From: Phaeotremella fagi
Taxonomy: Eukaryota; Basidiomycota; Tremellomycetes; Tremellales; Phaeotremellaceae
Direction: 5' to 3'
Assembly: GCA_001599715.1 (NCBI GenBank)
Contig: BCHU01000008.1
Coordinates: 124,001-188,000, forward strand
Length of the DNA stretch: 64,000 nt
Below, piece by piece: positions 30,998 through 42,455 of this stretch (position 1 is its first letter; every line of letters begins with the position of its first letter). The notes under the pieces were generated by a model. It made no database searches, was not told the DNA's origin, and saw only the letters and a program-made list of their open reading frames with translations. The position numbers and the translations under genes are program-made.

Positions 30998-33558
30998 ATG
31001 AGGAGCGACGATGAAGATGACGAGGATGATTTCGATGAGGACAATGATGAAGATGAGGTAGGTGGTTTTATCCAGACTCTGTCATCCAATCTTATAAATC
31101 CATTCGCCCAATTTAATGTTTTCAAATATCATTCTGACTTTGGTTTTAGAGGGATCATGGAATGAACGACGGTGATGAAGATGATGGTAATATGGAGGGG
31201 CTACAGGAGTAAGCTTCGAGGTCCCATAATGACTTGTGCATAAACACTGACAAATCTTTCCTCAAAGCGAAGCATCATCTGACGCTGAAACGGACGATGA
31301 AAATCAAGAAGACGATGGTGAAGGTGACGATGATGATGAGGACGATGACGAAGATGGTGACGGGGAGGGGGAGGGGGAGGGGGAAGATGATGATGACGAC
31401 GAAGATGAGAACGACGATGATGAAGATGAAGAGGAGGATGAAGAGGATGACGATGAAGATGAAGAAGAGGCAGAAGATTTCGATATGGAGGGACAACAAA
31501 ATGGGGAAGAAGGTGGTAAATCTCCTTCCAATCAAAACAACAAAGCTTCAACTGATCCCCTAAAAAGCCTCTACACATCCATCCCAAGCTTCAAAGAGAC
31601 AACGAAATCAACCACCCCCACCCCATCGAATCAGACGTTCACTCTTTATCCCAACTTTCGAGAATTCCTCACCACCCTCGACACTATCCATAGAAGCAAT
31701 CGTAGGAATCCCGTTACCCTCACCAGTCCATTCCATAGCTACCAGTACATGTTCGACCTATTTGTTAACAGGGTCACAAGACGGTTACGTTAGGAGTTAC
31801 GATTTTTGGCAAAGTGTCAATGGAAGTCAAGTCATGACTGCCCAACAAAGATCTGTTGTTGGGTTAGGTGAAGGCGTTAGTAAAGCTGGTGTAGGTAGGG
31901 GTTGGTGGAATTGTGAAATCGATAATGGGATTAATAAGAAATTGGAACCAATTTATAGTTTGGCTTGTGAAGGTGATGGATTATGGGCGGTTACTGGTAG
32001 TCAAGTATGTTTGATTAGTTGGAATGATGCTGACATTTTTAGTCTGGACCCATCAATTTTTATAGTCTTCGACATGCTCCAGGAACTCATTTATACACTT
32101 TGAAGGGTCATACCAATGTCGTATCTTGTTTATCTCTTTTGCCTAATGAGAAAGGTTTATTCAGTGGATCTTGGGATGGTACGGTTCGCGTGAGTGTTTT
32201 AGTTTCCCATTTTAGTTCTTATTAACGACTGTCGTAGGAATGGGATCTAAACACTGGACAGACGGTTAGAACATACCCAACACACGGTGCCCAGATATCC
32301 TCTTTGGCTTTACGACCATATACTCCACCGATATCGCCTTCACCATCCATTCATGACGACGAAAAAGAAAAGGAAGATGGAGAGGACGGACATAAATTAT
32401 CAATATCGATATCAGCTGGACCTAATTTCTTTGCTGAAAAGGAAGGAGACACTGTCGTTGAGGCTGTTCAACCTGATGGAAAAGATTCCACTATGGCTCA
32501 AGAAAATAAACCAAACGAAGAAGTACCACCACCTACCACTGATATCGATATGACCGACACCAAATCACAGGAATCATATGATCCATTATTCGATGAAGAT
32601 GCAGAAGGAGAAGAGGTCCCACCATCGGGTATAGTAACCGCAGCAGCAACTCCGACACCAAGTAATATTCCTGTATCCAATGGGAAACCATCATTAAGTC
32701 TAGCTTTACCTGTACCTTCAACGACCAAACCCTCCGAAAACAGTTCATCAAACTCGACACCATTATTCTCTGTTCCAGGATCGAATATCTCTAGTAACAG
32801 ACCTACAGCTTCGTCAGCAATTCCATTACTCAGTCCAACTTCTTACAAATCTTTCTCTGATGATATACTGTTGACAAGTAGTATGGACGGTCAAGTGGTT
32901 TTAATAGATCGAAGAACACCGGGTGGCGTGGGTAGATTGATAGCTGGTGAAAGAGCACCTCCGTGGTGTATGTCGGTAAGTGGTCCAAACAATTCACTTG
33001 ACAACCTGAGACTGAATGGTATACTTTAGGCATGTTGGTCAGCAACGGGTAATCAAGTTTACGCAGGTCGTCGTAATGGTACGATAGATATCTGGGATGT
33101 CAGGAAGACATCAAATTCGACTGCACCGAATTTGTTGAGGACGCTGAAAACACCACCTGAATCAGGTGCTGTTAGCTGTGTAGTAGCTTTCCCAGATGGT
33201 AGACATGTCGCTACGTAGGTTTGGTGGTGTTTGAATATGATTGCTTGTACTGATGAACGAACGATCGTTAGGGCTTCACAAGATAATATCAGATTATGGA
33301 ATACAGCTGAATACTTCGAATCTGAAGAAAACATTCGTAAATCTAAATCTAAACCTCCGTTTAAAATCATAGCTGGACATCATGGTGGAACTATATCTTC
33401 TATGAGTATGTTGTTGTCAAAGTATGAAAATGATATTGGTATTGACGATTCTTGTAGTTGTTGATCCAACTTGTCGATTCTTAATTACAGCGAGTGGAGA
33501 TAGAGGATGGCAAGGGGAGAGTACGAAAGTTGTTTTGATCCATGAGATCAAATGGTAA
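30998..33558 (+). CDS. SPT8: SAGA complex subunit Spt8 (WD40)
   Basis: Spt8 is the WD40 subunit of SAGA that helps deliver TBP to promoters. The N-terminus is extremely acidic (30998-31490 is mostly Asp/Glu with a GEGEGEG run), as is usual for fungal Spt8. An intron from about 31511 to 31565 is needed to keep the frame into FIPTFENSSPPSTLSIEA, IVGIPLPSPVHSIATS and LTGSQDGYVRSYDF, the first blade. Further blades include GTHLYTLKGHTNVVSCLSLL, GSWDGTVREWDL, a long Ser/Pro/Thr insertion (about 170 residues) between blades, DILLTSSMDGQVVLIDRR, GRRNGTIDIWDV and ASQDNIRLWNTAEYF. It ends at FLITASGDRGWQGES and VVLIHEIKW, the Spt8-type C-terminus. About 690 residues, around nine introns. Confidence 0.88.
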
Positions 33559-33774
33559 AGTGGGATTATAGGGTGTTCATGCATCTGGTTCTAATTTATA
33601 TACTGTATATGATGCAACAATAAAATATCCTCCTAACAATTTCACCTTCTACAATCTTGACCAATGTCCTTTTCGGAGTGTTTAAAGATTTCTGCTTTTT
33701 ATGACAACTTCTTAATTTACACGACAACAAAAAATGTCCTAAATCGTAACAGAACTATTTCCCACCCCTCGAAA
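33559..33774. terminator. Shared 3' region of convergent SPT8 and chitin deacetylase
   Basis: The two genes converge with 216 bases between stop codons. It is AT-rich with TATATACTGTATATGATG and AATAAAATA motifs near 33598-33628, fitting fungal efficiency and positioning elements for polyadenylation of SPT8. Confidence 0.45.
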
Positions 33775-35392
33775 TCAAATCAAACTAAAAACCCAAACAA
33801 CGAAAACCCAAACGAAAACCCTCATAACCCGACTATCCAACCTCCAACTTCCCGAACTAGCCTGTGTCAAAGAAGAAACAACCGAAGAGGTGGCAGACAT
33901 GACAGCAGATGTCGTAGACGGTTGAACAGCACTAGAACTAATATTCACAGTCATATTAATCGCACTGATATACTGCGCGAAATTCGGGTAGGTGATATTA
34001 CCCTCTGCGTAGGGTTGGGTGATGTTATATCCAGTCGCTATGGGGACGACGTATTTGAAGGCTGATTTGATATTTGGGAGTTGTCGTATCGCTTCTGACA
34101 TGGTGAAATTTTCTACGTTTCATCGAATCAGTATCATACTGTGATTGATTTCATTGTGGGTGTACATACCTAACTCGTGGGCTAGGACTATAGGTCCCCT
34201 GGATTTGTAGGTCCCGTTTTGGGCTTTTTGGATGATGGCTGCGTAGTTTGCATCGATATCTGCAGGCGTGACTCCGTCTGTACCTTCGTTCCAATCGTTC
34301 TAACAGTACTTCTCAGTCAAGATTGATCATCAAGTATAGACATGGACTCACGGTGTCCTCATTCCAAATGATCGTCGTAAGATTGAGACTGGCTGCAATG
34401 AATCTGATTCGATTATCGACGTCTCCGTACGGTGGTCGCCTAGTTGTGTTTTCAGTATGAACAAACGAGAAAGCAGTGAAGCAGAAGGACTGGACTTACC
34501 AGCATTTTGGAGTTATCCCTATCAATTCAGTTATGATTTTCCTTGTGTAGTACAATTCAGCGAAGGCGGCTTCGTTACTAAGAGCTGTCATGTAACTGGA
34601 CCGTTGAGTCAGTGTACCAGATCGTTTGCTGTTTCAAAGACTTACAGATGACTCCAAGTGTGGATACATATCTGATGTCCGTCTGTATAGCCTCTGATAG
34701 CTTCTTTAGGCCAATCGTGGATGTTTGAACCGATGTAGAACCTACAAATCCAAAATCAGTCCTACCCTATGACAAAGCATGTCGACACCACTCACATCGT
34801 CGCCTTCTGATTTTGACTAACCAAATAATCGTAAAATGCATTATGACTACAATTCGGTCCATCATCATAAGTCAAACCAAAAGTGTCCGGTTCAGGCATA
34901 TCGACCAAATCGCCAACCAATCCAGTAGAAAGGTTGGGATCAGTACAACCGGTAACCGTCCACCAACAATCTGGATCTGTATTGATATCGTAGCTGACAC
35001 CAGAGATGTTACCTTCGATAGTACCTTTTGGTTTCGTATTTGGGAATCTTGAAATGACAGCGGCGTTGATTGTGTTGAAGAGATTTTGGGCTGGTGTGTC
35101 ACCGTTAATTATTTTTGCTTGGTCCCATGAACCGGGGAATTGGGATTGGATCGCTGTCAGCGGTGGATAGTTGTAATCTTGACACACTTCTGATGGGACT
35201 GGGGAGAATATTTAGTCTTTTCATTAGAAGTTGACACTCACTTGTAGCGTTACCAGCAGCAGCTAGATTTGGACCACTGACCAAAGCTTGTAGATTTCTT
35301 CGTCCAATCTCCCTACTGCCACATCCGGGATGGGCTACTACGTTACCAGTTGAAATGAACACTAAAGCTTCAATAAGGAAGAATACCTTCAT
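33775..35392 (-). CDS. GPI-anchored chitin deacetylase (CE4)
   Basis: Removes acetyl groups from chitin to make chitosan in the cell wall. The signal peptide is MKVFFLIEALVFISTGNVVA. Family blocks follow in order: DPDCWWTVTGCTDPN (a Cys/Trp segment typical of Cryptococcus Cda proteins), TYDDGPNCSHN (motif 1, metal Asp), FYIGSNIHDWPKEA, HTWSHL (motif 2, two metal His), CWRPPYGDVDNR (motif 3) and IVLAHELE (motif 5). All catalytic positions are present. The C-terminus has a Ser/Thr/Ala-rich linker and a hydrophobic end (VFVWVFVVWVFSLI), a GPI-anchor tail. There are about five introns, and the protein is about 450 residues. It resembles the MP98/Cda group of Tremellomycetes. It would work on chitin made by chitin synthases elsewhere in the genome. 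Confidence 0.9.
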
Positions 35393-36005
35393 GATTATAA
35401 GTAGAGGTAGAGGTATATTGATAATACTAAAAGAGTGAAATTACCAATCAATGGTGTTTAAGTTTAGTTTAAAAGAGAAAGATTATAAATAGGTGAAAAG
35501 AGGAAAGAAGACTTTTGAAATTCCACGTTGAGATGGTGGTTGGTTTTATATTTAGAAAAGATTACACTGCCTTGATGAGCATGGACTGTTGTGTAGGCCG
35601 TCCGTCGCTTAGATGTATGTTATCTCAAAGAAACACAACGTTGGTCGTCAGGATCAAAACGTTTTAATCAATTTCCGGAGGATCGTGCATCGATAACCTT
35701 TGGTTGGAAACGAAAAGAAACAAGGACGATAGAAGCCAAGCAACACCACCTCCTTCAGCATTTAACCTTTAATGTTTTCATTGAGATACAGTGCTTTCAA
35801 GCTATACCTTTCCTTCTTCTTCTGCTTTTTAATGTAATCATTCAATGCATTGATTGAATAACAAAGCGATTTTATTCCTCTCCTTCAACATATACCTTCA
35901 GCTCGGATCTTGTTTGGACTTGGCAAACCCCTTTAGGAAGAACAAGAGGAATTCCACATCAAACTATCATTCGTTCATTTATCCACAAACGTCTTTTGTC
36001 TCATT
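35393..36005. other. Intergenic, chitin deacetylase promoter
   Basis: The first 200 bases upstream of 35392 are AT-rich and purine-rich. The region near 35905-36005 appears to be decayed continuation of the truncated F-box-like gene to its right, because the related gene's frame can be followed for a few codons past its stop. No other feature is seen. Confidence 0.45.
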
Positions 36006-36660
36006 CTAAAAGAAAAGCTTTCGAGTGAACCTGTTCTTGTTGGATCCGTGGGATGTATATCGACTGTCGTTCTTTGGATAAGTGATGTAAGAATCAACAA
36101 CCAATTCCACGTTGGGGATACAGCGACCAGAGATACGTTTATTGGTTTGAGCCACCATCCTAAGCAAGCTTGGCATGTTTTCATTTACAACTTTCGGATG
36201 ATTCCAAATGACTTCGATCCGTTTGACATGTTTGAGTAAATCTAATTTTAGATTACGCCGTGATCTATCGCCTTGGATTGAGGGTTTAGGGTTTGTGTTA
36301 AGCTCTGAATTTGATACGATGGATGTAATGGATGTATCGATAAGTTTTGTCGGGGTTTGAAATGAAGGTTCTTGGATATCAATACCAAGGAAGAAACTGT
36401 GAAGATTGTATACAACAGGTGACTGGTAAACGAGACTTCCTGCAACTTCATAGAGTGTCTAATTGTCATTGTGAGTTATCGATGGACCTAGAGAGCATAG
36501 GGAAGATAAAACCCACCCAATTCACTTTCATGAGCGACACCAAATCATTCTGTTGTGGTCGATCATATTTCTTCCGTTTACGTTCGAAACTGTTGTCGAC
36601 GAGAAGATGCGAGAGAATCTTTTTCCCGATCTCATGTGGGATGTTTTCGACGGCTGTCAT
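36006..36660 (-). CDS. Truncated F-box-like paralogue (possible pseudogene)
   Basis: A shortened copy of the divergent gene at 36825-37993. Exons 36660-36513 and 36439-36006 (phase 1 intron) give 193 residues. It matches its partner over its whole length: the F-box-like start (VENIPHEIGKKILSHLL against VTDVPREVWLQIFSYLR), LMKVNWVG|SLVYQSPVV against LMKVNFVR|SMLYRSPAV with the intron in exactly the same place, HSFFLGIDI against QSFFRGIDI, RRNLKLDLLKHV against RRNLKLELLKHT, and RISGRCIPNVELVV against RISGHVMPNLEKVV. It then stops where the partner continues for about 190 more residues; the stop (TAG) appears to replace a CAA Gln codon. Either a short functional derivative or a recent pseudogene. 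Confidence 0.6.
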
Positions 36661-36824
36661 GATGATTGTGATATGATGGTATATAGATGCTAAAACCAGA
36701 CGCTCAGATACCATATTTTGATGGTGTTTCATCATCAAAATCCCTCAACGTCTCCATCAAATTTCCTTCTTCCTTCTTTTCTTCATTCAACATCAATTTT
36801 TTTCAACTCGAATCGTACTCAAAT
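36661..36824. promoter_or_regulatory. Short bidirectional promoter of the duplicated F-box-like pair
   Basis: Only 164 bases separate the two divergent start codons of a duplicated gene pair, so both copies probably use one shared promoter region. A CT-rich tract (TTCCTTCTTCCTTCTTTTC) lies near 36765-36783. Confidence 0.5.
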
Positions 36825-37993
36825 ATGAAGATACAAGTGACAGATGTTCCCAGAGAGGTTTGGTTGCAGATATTTAGTTATCTACGAAAAGACTCCAACA
36901 AGTCTTTTCAAGAAGAGTTTGAAGCTCAGAACGAGATTCTAAAGCTGATGAAAGTGAATTTCGTACGTACCACGACTCTACTGCACTCATACAGGGGTTT
37001 CAGTTCCCTTTTGTTCGACTGCTGATATCGATATAGTATTTCTTTCACATCGCAGGCAGTATGTTATACCGTTCTCCAGCTGTAGAAAACATCCAAAGCT
37101 TTTTTCGTGGTATCGATATCATTCAACATAAGCTCACCAAAGTGGTTCCATTCAGCTTCCACACTCAAACTCGCTCATCTCAACTAAAAATCAATAACCC
37201 GAAACCTTCATCCACTAATTCATTCCCTCAACCACGACGTAATCTCAAATTGGAACTTCTTAAGCACACGGTCTCCATTCAAATCAAATGGAATCGACCC
37301 GGTTATGGTTTATTTGATTTTGGTGATTTTACTGGTCGAACTGAAGTCGAATCACACTCACGTATTCAACCTATCATCGATATGGTCTCTCGAACTCAAC
37401 GAAGGATCTCTGGTCATGTTATGCCAAATTTGGAGAAGGTTGTAAATCTATATGAAGTCGGTTGTTATCACCATACACCCGACCTCTACTCCAATCATCA
37501 TTTACGACTTTTCGTTCAAATGGTTTCAAACAAGGTTGAATTCTTGGGTGATATTCCAGGTCCAATGACCAAAGATTTCTCTTCAATCCGACCTCCTCAA
37601 CCGAATAAAAAGCTCCATTACGTTATGTCAGTATCACCAGGTCTAGAAGATATTTTCTTCAGAAATCTCAAACTCAATGTCAATACTGTTATTTTGACGG
37701 ACTTCTTCAAGAACGAAGGATGTATCTATGAGGTCATTGTCAGAATTCGACGTTTTCGGACATTAACTGAAAAGTGTTTCCAAGACAACAACGTCGAAAA
37801 ACCTACTTTCGATGTCGTCACCGAAAAATTTGGTCCGTCTTTCTACAACTTGGTTACCAGTATTGCAGGGGCTATTGGAAAGCCTGAAGAGTGTAGCTGC
37901 TTCAATGATCCTGATCGAGGATCAGAAATCACTCGTGAACTGAAATGGTTGGTCGATTTAACAGATAAATTAAGGGGTAAAAATACAGATTAA
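36825..37993 (+). CDS. F-box-like orphan protein
   Basis: Two exons (36825-36966 and 37056-37993, phase 1 intron) give 1,080 bases and 359 residues. Residues 1-48 look like an F-box helix set (VPREVWLQIFSYLRKD ... LKLMKVNFV). This would suggest a substrate adaptor of an SCF ubiquitin ligase if it binds Skp1. The rest (SMLYRSPAVENIQSFFRGID, LKLELLKHTVSIQIKWNRPG, RISGHVMPNLEKVV, and a C-terminal helical part) has no recognised repeat such as LRR or WD40. It is related to the genes at 36006-36660 (close) and 39912-41271 (distant; shares the VN|...LLY...V.N..SF..G.D pattern and the intron position). The cluster looks lineage-specific. The F-box call is inference from pattern, not proof. Confidence 0.65.
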
Positions 37994-38296
37994 ATCGATA
38001 TCTACAATTAATCTAAGAAGCTATGTATCTACTGTATATGCATCTCATAAGTGCATGCAGTACTAAGAACACTATCTATGTCCTGCGTAATTTTCACGTA
38101 CCATCACACCAAAAGTAGAATGCATCCAAAATCACTCGCATGGTCTTTACAATTCGTTCTCGTCCTGAATGGTACAGTATCTTCACCAGTTGACTAATAA
38201 TCCTGCATATCACCAAAAATATCTCCACCAAACCTATACTAGTAGAATTTTACTGTGAATGCGTTGAGATTTCCACCCGAGAACCGTTCACCTGTC
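37994..38296. terminator. Shared 3' region of two convergent orphan genes
   Basis: The 303 bases between two stop codons are AT-rich with TGTATATGCATCTC and similar TATRTA elements near 38025-38045. No gene is seen. Confidence 0.4.
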
Positions 38297-39652
38297 TCAC
38301 AACTGACAAGATATCCACCTTTTGACCTGATTTGGGAAAACATTTGATCCTGGAGGACTTTCGCCATATCGAGGCCTCTGTGCGTTGATATCAATTTTAT
38401 ATTTACACAGGGGTCCACCGATAGCTAGCAACATTTCACCAACCTCCCAAACCGGTGGTAGACAATCTTCGTCTATCTCAGTAGTGCCATGGGTTGATTG
38501 TCGGAATGGCCTAGGGGAGATTAAAAATATCTCTAGAAGATCGAGATTGAGTGGTTTGTTTACCCAACGTTTCGGTTTCAGTATGTGTAAAGGTGGAATT
38601 TGATACATGTCAGAATTAGGATCTCTGAGCAGGGCATCTCTTGCACTCAAAGAAATCAACTCTTTAGGATTGAGCGCGACCGATAATGTCAGATTTTTTA
38701 CGCCTCTCAAATTTTCCCAATTGACATCAGTCCATAGATTTTCGATGCTGATCAATGGGTTTGTTACTTCGATAGAGAGTCTATGAACCTGACCTTTGAA
38801 TAGAGAGGTGAATTCATTGAGTCTGTCCGCTGAAAAAGCTGTGTTATGTTCAACGTGATAGCTTTTGATATGTTTCAACTTCGGATACCTCTGATGCCTG
38901 GTTTGAATACAATATGTTAAAGTTCTTAAATCGTTCAAAGCATAGACCTTCAGTTCTTCGACATGACATTGTAAAGGATTCGGTTTCTTGATCCTCGATT
39001 CTTCTGTTTCTTCATCATCAAACGGAGGTGAAGTTTCGCTCCAAGTGAACCATTCTTCATCAGGAGATCCCAGATCTTCACCATCGAGTAATCCAGATAT
39101 TTGACGACGGAACTCGAGTTTGAAAACTGTAGCGCGCCAATCGTTAGGGAACCAACTTGGTAATCTCCGCTCTATTTCTTGTAAAGGTTCATTGATGTCG
39201 TTGAATTGGACTGCAAGTGAAAGAAGAGATTTTTTGACGAGCCTACTACCAGGAAAAGTGAAATTAATGGTATGGTTGCAGATAAGAATCCTCAACAAAT
39301 TTGGGAAGATGCCGAACACTGCTGGAAACTGGATAGACCTTCTCGAATGGAAAGGAGATCCTTTTTCTGAGTATATGCGTACCCCAGCTAGATAGATTTT
39401 ACGATTGGTCTGAAGAGAATTCGTTAGCTTACATATCGAGCTTTAGGTTACAGTATCTCCTATTCTTACCTCTGACGTTTCATCCAATCTGTCGTACTGA
39501 TAATCGCCAACCTCTCCGTAGAGTGTCCTGACGACCTCAGGAAATAAATTCTTGGAAAGGGTCAATGCTTTGATCAATTTCTTCTTAGGCAGGCTCTGCA
39601 AGATCTTTTCTCGAACATGTTGAAGTTCCCACACACGCTCTGCTAGAGACAT
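38297..39652 (-). CDS. F-box-like orphan protein
   Basis: Exons 39652-39470 and 39409-38297 (phase 0 intron) give 1,296 bases and 431 residues. The start (MSLAERVWELQHVREKIL, then QSLPKKKLIKALTLSKNLFP) resembles an F-box of the type 'I...LP...L..A..LSK..F'. LYGEV follows, as in the neighbours' LLYGK/MLYRS. The body alternates charged and aliphatic residues (LQCHVEELKVYALNDLRTLT, LRGVKNLTLSVALNPKELIS), which looks like irregular leucine-rich or helical repeats. It ends RPRYGESPPGSNVFPNQVKR. There is no signal peptide. It is probably a distant relative of the F-box-like genes on both sides, but the resemblance outside the N-terminus is too weak to be certain. Confidence 0.6.
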
Positions 39653-39911
39653 TGTGATGATGTTTGAAAGGAAGAAAACAAGTGGTAGAAATGAGAGAGT
39701 AAATGCAGTGGCAAAAAATGGCAAGCCTTGCTGTGGCTAAGGGGATTCACACCAGGAGCAAGTTCGTACTTCTTTTTGTGAGACATCGTTTTACGATAGC
39801 GATCATATTATATCGCTATGAATGAATTTGTACAATAAGAAGTATCTTTGGTAATCACACCCAACTCGTCAAACCAATTCTTGAACAGTCAATAGTCGAT
39901 CTCATTCAGGC

Positions 39912-41271
39912 TCATCCTAAGAAGTTCCAATCAGTACACTTACATTTTGGAGATGTGCATAAGACTTACTCCCTTTAAGACCACAAGATAGAAACGCAGC
40001 GTTGTTTGACAACAGTGTAAAGACAATCCTTCCCCGTTCCAACTCCAACATGACATTATCCAAAATCTTGCCATTCAAATCGATTCTCGTCAAAGCCAAC
40101 CTTATATCTTCCAACGTCTTATCAGATTTCTCCAGGAATCCATAAGTGCCGACACATAATTCGAAAATAGGATTTTGTGGTTGAGGTTCGTCATCCCCAG
40201 GAAGAGCTTTGAGTAAAGTCTCGAACACCGATCGAGTAGTCTTGATGGCGGAATGGGCAAACATGATACGAGTCAATGTACCCGGGGGACTTTTAATGAA
40301 AGCAGCTGGTTGGGCAGTCCAGAAATCGGAGTGAATCGTACGTATAGTAGAAGGATTGATGTGATGATTACCAACAGGGATTTCTACACCTGAGGTTTTA
40401 CTAGGTTTCCAAGGTAAAACGGGACTCTCGCACCAATTAGTGGTGTGTAAAGCTAAGAAATCACGAAGTCGAAGATCTTGATGGAAACTGTCTGTGATTC
40501 CGGTAGCCCTGTTCCATTGACGCATTTCGTCTCTTCTACGAGCAGCTTTGATTTCATCAGGTTTCAGTTGATGTCGACTCCTCTCTCGAGTGTTGTAGGT
40601 ATGAACAACCGTTCGTAGAGATTTGAAAGGTGTAAAACCGGTTGTTTCGACGATATCACGGATAAATTCAATGTGTGTCTTCAGATCGATATTTTCGTCA
40701 TCATGACACAAGATATCAGCTGTTCGATCCCATACCAATCCCAACTCTTCTACTAAACCTAATAAACCCAATTTCAATGTCGTACTTTGTCTTCTGAGTC
40801 CAGCATTTCCAGCAACCAAATCAGCACCCAATAAGAAAGATTCCAAATTTCTAACTACGACGTTTTTACCGTACAACAAAGGTGCAACGATTTTGTAAAA
40901 AGCTTATTATTGTCAGTTTTCGAAAAGGTGACAAACCTACATGAATTCACCCGCATTCCGCAGGCTAAATCAAATTGATGATGGCCACTCCTATCACTCC
41001 CATTTTTAACTCTGTTCTCACGTATCAAATGACCATAGATTATTTTCATAACATTATCAGGAAACGGTTGATCGTGATTGATCGCTTTGACTGGGTTTCC
41101 TGTTTTTCGACGTTTTGAGGTGGAAGTGGATGAGGTCGTGACGCGTTCAGCTGGTGGAAGGGTTCTTTTCGGTTGTAAAGATCGAGTTGGTTTGGTTTTC
41201 GAGGTAGATTTTTGTTTGGTAGATTTTGAGGGAGGGGATGAGGTTTTGACTGTGATATATTGAGCAGGCAT
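39912..41271 (-). CDS. F-box-like orphan protein with basic N-terminus
   Basis: Exons 41271-40941, 40902-39970 and a five-base last exon 39916-39912 give 422 residues. If the last intron is not used, the frame stops at 39917 with 438 residues. Residues 1-60 are Lys/Ser/Thr/Pro-rich with KRRKTGNPVK, a likely nuclear signal. The F-box-like part (FPDNVMKIIYGHLIRENR ... CGMRVNS) leads, after an intron at the equivalent site to that in the 36825 gene, to APLLYGKNVVVRNLESFLLG (compare MLYRSPAVENIQSFFRG). The remaining 300 residues are helical and charged with no known domain. I place it in the same family as 36825-37993 on this shared block and intron. Confidence 0.6.
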
Positions 41272-42455
41272 AGTTGGTTTGGTTGTGGATTGTTGATAGT
41301 ATTTCGTCTTTTAGGTCAATGCTAAAAATGTAAACAAACTGTCTGTTCGTGGCGATCAATTCGTGGCATGACATCATACTAGCATCCTTCCATCACACAG
41401 TAGGTTACCATTTCATGGATCTTTGATGGACAATTCTGACTCGATGACATTTGACTGGATGAGTTGATAGAATCTGCTTCGACGACACTTTCTCTCAAAT
41501 TATCTGATTTTTGCTCTGCGTTCAGGACTAACAACAAGAACTTGAAGTCAACCCCTTGTCCCCTTTCCGACGGAAATCAATCACATTGTGTTCTTGTACT
41601 TGCTTTGTTTTCTTTCCTGTGTATAGGGTAGAAAATGGAAATCTTTTCGAAAGATCACTAATTGCGCTACCAATTGGTTGAGATATTCGAAATCTACCTT
41701 CTTATCGGAGATTAGGTCTATGATCAGACCTTTAAGGGGATGGTGGCTTTGGGTTTTGATTGTGAAATCGAAGTCTTTGGGGAAGGATTTCATATGGGTA
41801 TCAATTGTTTGAGGGATTAGTCAATATAGTGGACGTAAGTCAACAGTAGAGGCGTATAATGCAAGAACATAAGTGGATATCCTGGAAACAAATCAGAAGG
41901 CACAAAAGAGTGTGATGAAAGGTTTCTAGCGTTCAGTTATGCAATCACGATAACAAAGGGGCTTTCCCATGGTGCTCAATAGTTCCCCACCTGCCATGAA
42001 GGTACTCGTATCCCCCTCCATCCCACCAGTATACTAACATGAGTCTTTGCCATTATCTCTTGGAAGTACGACACATCGGTAACGCCGACCGAAAACCGTC
42101 GCAACATCGTTAAGGAGTATCGGCATGATATTTTCACCGATCACAAAACGCCAAGTGAACGTGACCATTTGTTTTCCAATCTAAATTTGAAGTGATCCTG
42201 AATGGGGGACCCTTGGTTCTCCAGAGGACCCCAACCTTCAATTATTTAAAATAGCTTGAAACTTTGAAGATCATTTCTCCGATGGTTCAGCTGCCTTACT
42301 GTAACTCGCTCCGATACGGTTAGAAACGGTTGGTTAAAACTTTGAAGGATCCACTCAGAAAATACGTCTTTTCGGACCGGTACGACGTTACACTTATATA
42401 TAGACTCTTCTTAACCCACACGCACCACTATTATCGTAAACCGTAAGTTTACACA
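41272..42455. other. Intergenic, 1.2 kb
   Basis: A 70-codon minus-strand frame (41793-41581, MKSFPKDFDFTIKTQ...) may be a gene fragment, but it has no motif and no convincing partner exon. The right part is the MFS transporter promoter, with AATTATTTAAAATAG near 42240 and TATATATAGAC near 42395 as possible core elements. Confidence 0.4.

Noticed and set aside
31201..31587. Long minus-strand frames rich in Ser, His or Ile opposite SPT8
   Set aside because: They are the mirror of the GAT/GAA repeats coding the acidic N-terminus of Spt8; low complexity and antisense.
41581..41793. 70-codon minus-strand ORF left of the MFS transporter
   Set aside because: May be a gene fragment, but no partner exon, motif or paralogue could be found; kept only as a note in the spacer entry.
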